A stretch of 10,507 nucleotides of DNA from Gemmatimonadota bacterium (lineage in GTDB: Bacteria; Gemmatimonadota; Gemmatimonadetes; Longimicrobiales; Gaopeijiaceae): NCBI GenBank assembly GCA_002731735.1, contig PCCM01000018.1, positions 25,368 to 35,874 of the forward strand, in the 5' to 3' direction. Under the pieces are notes generated by a model. The model was not told the origin of the DNA. It saw only the letters and a list, made by a program, of their open reading frames with translations, and did not search any database. Of this stretch, positions 7,867 to 10,507 are shown in pieces. A program made the translations under genes and the position numbers. How positions within the stretch are numbered: position 1 is the first letter of the stretch; the number at the start of each line of letters is the position of its first letter.

Positions 7867-9219
7867 CTACGCCGTGGCTAAGGCGCTCGCCATGTTCTCG
7901 AGGGCCCGTTCCACGAGCCTTCTGGACGTCGCGAGATTCATTCGCATATGCCCCGCGCCCCCCGTGCCATAGGACGTTCCGGAATTCAGGTAGACCCGCG
8001 CGTTCTCGGCGAGCCACCGCTGAACGACTCCCTCAGCCGCCACCTGGGTCCCCGAACTCGCTCTCTCCTCCGCGGCCGTCCTCTCGGCACCGATCCTCTC
8101 GATGACCTCACTGACGTCCAGCCAGGCCAGGTAGGTTCCTTGGGCCTTCGTGTACTTCACGAGCGGAATGTTCTCCCTGATATAGGCCTCGGCAAAATCG
8201 TGGTTGCCATCGATGTACAGGCGCAACTCGTCTAGCCAGTCGTCCCCCTCCGTTAACGCAGCGTGGCTCGCGACCAGGCCAAGTGTGTTGAGCGAGCCTC
8301 TCGTGTTCGCACGGACTCTCTCGAGGTAGTCCCTGTTGGTCGAGAAGTACCAGGCCACTTTCAGCCCCGACAAACTGAAGGACTTGCTTGCTGACTTGAA
8401 CGTGATGCTGTTGTCTACGATCTCCCTGTCCGGAAGACTCGCGAAAGGAACGTAATTCTCCTCACTTCTGATGAAGTCGCAGTGGATCTCGTCGACGAGC
8501 ATGACGACGCGGTGCTCGAGGCAGATCTCCCCCATGCGAGTCAAGTCCTGCGCAGACCAGGCGTTGCCCGTCGGGTTCTGGGGATTACACAAAATGAATG
8601 CGTTGGCGCGACGGGCACGGAGCTCGAAGTCATCGAAGTCTATCGAGTAGTGCCCGTCGACGAGTGTCATGGGACTGTCCTCGGGCACCGTCCGAGTGAA
8701 GCGCAGATCGCTGTAGAACCCGTTGTAGGCCGGCGTAGTCAGGAGCACCCGTGATCCGGGCGGTGCGAACGTTTGCAGCGCGGCGATGATGCCCGCGTGG
8801 ACACCGGTACACCAAACCAAGGTGTTGCGGTCGATCTCCAGGTCGTAGCGTCGTTTGTTCCAGTCCAAGATGGCCTGGCGGTACGACTCTGGCCTCCTCA
8901 GATAGCCCCAATTCTCATGCGTACCGCGCTCGGCAAGGGCTCTGGTGACGCATGGCGCCGCCCGGAAATCCATGTCGGCGATTCCCATCGCGACCTCGAT
9001 GTCGTCGCCGAACGCCGCAATCGCATTGTCCCATTTGCTGCAGTTCGTGCCGACCCGATCATAGACCTCATCGAAGTCATACGTCTGACTCAGCGGCGTG
9101 TAGGGAACATTGGTCGCTGGCGTCGCCGACGCGGATTTGGCACCGACCGCGCTCGCGACTGCCGTGACCCCCGCACTCTTCAGGAACGCTCGGCGATCTA
9201 GCCGATGGTGCTGAGACAT
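7867..9219 (-). CDS. Tat-exported PLP-dependent C-S lyase / aminotransferase, MalY/PatB-like
   Basis: This is a 450-residue fold-type I PLP enzyme. The closest match from memory is E. coli MalY (cystathionine beta-lyase), which cleaves C-S bonds of cystathionine or cysteine conjugates. Matching segments are FDEVYDRVGTNCSKWD, ADMDFRAAPC, WGYLRRP (Y106), TTPAYNGFY (Y165), CNPQNPTGNAW (N215), VDEIHCDF (D243), FKSASKSFSLSGLK (K279, the Schiff-base lysine), GTYLAWLD and HMRMNLA (R426, substrate carboxylate). All key catalytic residues are therefore present. The N-terminus carries a twin-arginine signal, DRRAFLKSAG (R9-R10), a hydrophobic segment and AxA-like sites near 25-33. Export by Tat fits a protein folded with its cofactor, but MalY/PatB enzymes are usually cytoplasmic. 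AGGAGG lies about 7 bases before ATG. It is codirectional with the seleno-redoxin gene 107 bases upstream. It could instead act as an aminotransferase. Confidence 0.88.
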   Translation of the reverse strand: MSQHHRLDRRAFLKSAGVTAVASAVGAKSASATPATNVPYTPLSQTYDFDEVYDRVGTNCSKWDNAIAAFGDDIEVAMGIADMDFRAAPCVTRALAERGTHENWGYLRRPESYRQAILDWNKRRYDLEIDRNTLVWCTGVHAGIIAALQTFAPPGSRVLLTTPAYNGFYSDLRFTRTVPEDSPMTLVDGHYSIDFDDFELRARRANAFILCNPQNPTGNAWSAQDLTRMGEICLEHRVVMLVDEIHCDFIRSEENYVPFASLPDREIVDNSITFKSASKSFSLSGLKVAWYFSTNRDYLERVRANTRGSLNTLGLVASHAALTEGDDWLDELRLYIDGNHDFAEAYIRENIPLVKYTKAQGTYLAWLDVSEVIERIGAERTAAEERASSGTQVAAEGVVQRWLAENARVYLNSGTSYGTGGAGHMRMNLATSRRLVERALENMASALATA

Positions 9220-9251
9220 CGGTTCGCCTCCTTTGGCTGACAGGATGGCAA

Positions 9252-9318
9252 GGGTCCCGGCGTGGGAGGATCAGGACCCGTATCACGTTCTGTGCCGCTC
9301 CGCCAGAGCAGTAGGCGG
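9252..9318 (-). other. GC-rich inverted repeats between the redoxin and C-S lyase genes
   Basis: Two hairpins are possible in this 107-base gap. CCGCC/GGCGG (9300-9318, 9-base loop) begins 8 bases after the redoxin stop. GGGTCC/GGACCC (9252-9279, 16-base loop) lies further on. Neither is followed by a T-tract on the minus strand, so intrinsic termination is doubtful; they may be attenuating or mRNA-stability structures, or chance in GC-rich DNA. Confidence 0.2.
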
Positions 9319-9326
9319 GGCGTGCT

Positions 9327-10496
9327 TTATCGGTTCACGCGTTGCCGGTCGAGTAGGTCGAGGTCGAGCGTAAACGAGAGCGGCAGCGAGACCGGCTCGA
9401 AGCAGATCTTGTCGTCGCAGGCCTGGTAGTTGAGGGTGCCGCTTAGCGTCAGCGCGTCGAGTTGCGCCAGCGCCTCTTCGGCATCCGCGGCCCCCGAAAC
9501 GACCGCCTCCTGCAGCAAGGTGAACGGACGCTGATAGGTGGGGACTCGTTCGTCGAGCGGCTCGAAGTAGTAGATCTCCGACTCGGGGAACTCCACCGGC
9601 TCGTACCGGACGTGGGGCACCGGTGCGAGGTCGAGGGAGATGACCCGGTAGCCCATCTCCTCGGCACCCGGCGCATAGACATGAATATTCGGGTTCGGCT
9701 CGATCTCGACTGCGAGCGAGAATCGGGTGCCTACCGTGATGCTGGGGTTGCTGGGGTAGGCGGTCAGCTTCAGGTGCGCGGTCTCCCCCCGGACGGCCTC
9801 GATCGGGGACAACCCTCCGCCGAGCTTCAGCAGGACGTTGGCCGTGGTGTTCCGCTCCCGGTAAAACTCCTCGAAGAATCGCGACGTGACGCGGCCCCGC
9901 CGATCCACCATGAACGTGCCGGGAAACGGCGTGCCGGCAATCATGGGGGGGGCTCCAAAGACGGAAACGTACTTGGCCACGTCTGCGACGACCTCCGGAT
10001 CGTCTCTGTTGGGTCCCTGCATTTCGTACGCCACGGTGTTCAGGATGCCGAACTCGGTGATGACCTCCGAATCGTCATCGGACAGCAGGGGGAAGGTGAT
10101 ACCACGGCGTTGAGCGAAGTCAGCCAGCACCTCTTCCGAGTCGTAGCTGATCGCCGCAACGCCGATCCCCTGATCGGAAAGCTGTTGCAACCGGTCTTGC
10201 AGCTCCACGAGCTGGGCTTTGCAATAGGGTCACCAGTCGGCGGAGCGATGAAACAGCAGCATCGCTCCGTTGCGCCCCAGAACGGATTCGAGGGTTCGGA
10301 GCTGGCCGTTCTGGTCCGGCAGGCTGAACGCGGGCACCTGCTCACCCACCTGCGGGCCGAGCGACGCGACGACGATGGGGGTTCGACCCTCCGTGGCGAC
10401 GTCGATCGGGACTTCGACCTCCGGCGCGCACGATCCGACGCCGAGCACCATGACCGCCGCACCCATCACCAAGGCGATCCTCGGGGCGGTTCCCAA
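9327..10496 (-). CDS. selenocysteine-containing redoxin (UxxC) fused to a DsbD-alpha-like domain, lipoprotein
   Basis: Read through one in-frame TGA, this is a 389-residue periplasmic thiol-redox protein. Residues 1-23 form a lipoprotein-type signal (hydrophobic MGAAVMVLGVGS before C23). An AhpC/TSA-like redoxin domain covers about 48-215: VGEQVPAFSLPDQNG, then LLFHRSADW-U89-PY-C92-KAQL, ISYDSEE, and PFPGTFMVDRRGRV. The TGA codon replaces the first Cys of the expected CPYC site. The C-terminal part (about 240-385) resembles DsbD-alpha (disulfide bond corrector family), ending with TLNYQACDDKICFEP (C360, C365). A likely role is a peroxidase or thiol-disulfide reductase whose Sec-Cys pair exchanges electrons with the C-terminal Cys pair (inference). 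The 5' end is uncertain: the first usable start inside the window is TTG 10496, with no clear Shine-Dalgarno, and the frame stays open to the window edge, so the true start may lie outside. Alternative: a pseudogene or sequencing error at one codon. Confidence 0.82.
10200..10214 (-). promoter_or_regulatory. candidate bacterial SECIS hairpin
   Basis: On the coding strand CAGCTC-GTG-GAGCTG forms a perfect 6-bp stem with a GUG loop, beginning 16 nt after the TGA and with the loop 22-24 nt after it. Known bacterial SECIS elements are a small stem-loop just 3' of the UGA whose apical loop carries a G near its 5' end and binds SelB. TTGCAA copies on both sides (10220-10225 and about 10181-10186) are self-complementary and could add an outer stem. 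The same bases encode QLVEL, so in GC-rich DNA part of the symmetry could be codon-driven. Confidence 0.6.
10230..10232 (-). other. in-frame UGA read as selenocysteine (Sec89)
   Basis: The minus-strand codon is TGA, flanked by TGG (W88) and CCC (P90). It is the only stop codon in the 390-codon frame before the TAA at 9327-9329. It differs by one base from Cys codons and occupies the redoxin nucleophile position, two residues before the resolving C92. The next base is C (UGAC), a weak termination context. Confidence 0.78.
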
Positions 10497-10507
10497 GGCG
10501 ACTCGTC

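Noticed and set aside
9327..10208. A separate 293-residue redoxin starting at GTG 10208.
   Set aside because: It would begin after the active-site motif, has no signal peptide, and its start codon lies inside the hairpin loop. The upstream frame continues the same domain across a single TGA.
1..10507. tRNA or rRNA genes, CRISPR arrays, insertion sequences.
   Set aside because: No cloverleaf-like segment, regularly spaced repeats, transposase motifs or terminal inverted repeats were seen by reading; weak cases could be missed without a search.

Overview
The window is GC-rich bacterial DNA. All seven convincing genes encode exported, lipid-anchored or membrane proteins built around periplasmic redox chemistry. 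Quinoprotein (PQQ) beta-propellers, a cytochrome c / PHM-like copper protein, a Tat-exported PLP enzyme and redoxin-DsbD-alpha fusions suggest a Gram-negative environmental lineage such as Acidobacteriota or Gemmatimonadota. That is an impression from gene content, not a phylogenetic result.

Layout: (1) 26-2161 (+) is a PQQ-dependent dehydrogenase with an N-terminal cytochrome c domain. (2) 2193-2420 (-) is a small membrane-anchored hypothetical protein. (3) 2650-4080 (+) is a secreted cytochrome c / PHM-like copper-site protein, and 4086-5066 (+) is a secreted beta-rich protein that starts only 5 bases after it; the two form a transcriptional pair. (4) 5163-7289 (-), convergent with that pair, is a second PQQ beta-propeller paralogous to the first, with a CHRD domain in place of the cytochrome. 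(5) 7429-7786 (+) is a MotA/TolQ/ExbB-like membrane protein broken by an in-frame TAG and a one-base frameshift in a G6 run. (6) 7867-9219 (-) is a MalY/PatB-like PLP-dependent C-S lyase with a twin-arginine signal. (7) 9327-10496 (-) is a lipoprotein-like redoxin fused to a DsbD-alpha domain.

The main discovery candidate is gene 7. Its reading frame contains a single in-frame TGA (10230-10232), placed exactly where the first cysteine of the redoxin CPYC motif belongs (SADW-TGA-PYC). The frame is open on both sides. A perfect 6-bp hairpin with a GUG loop starts 16 nt downstream of the TGA, where a bacterial SECIS element is expected. I read this as a selenocysteine-containing redoxin (UxxC) fused to a DsbD-alpha-like domain. 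A standard gene caller would split it into a short lipoprotein and a truncated redoxin starting at GTG 10208, which lacks the active site.

Working together (inference): the two quinoproteins would oxidise periplasmic substrates and pass electrons to cytochrome c, carried in cis by the first and needed in trans by the CHRD form. The cytochrome/copper protein may be another oxidative enzyme of the same kind. The C-S lyase and the seleno-redoxin, codirectional and 107 bases apart, would handle sulfur compounds and thiol redox in the periplasm.
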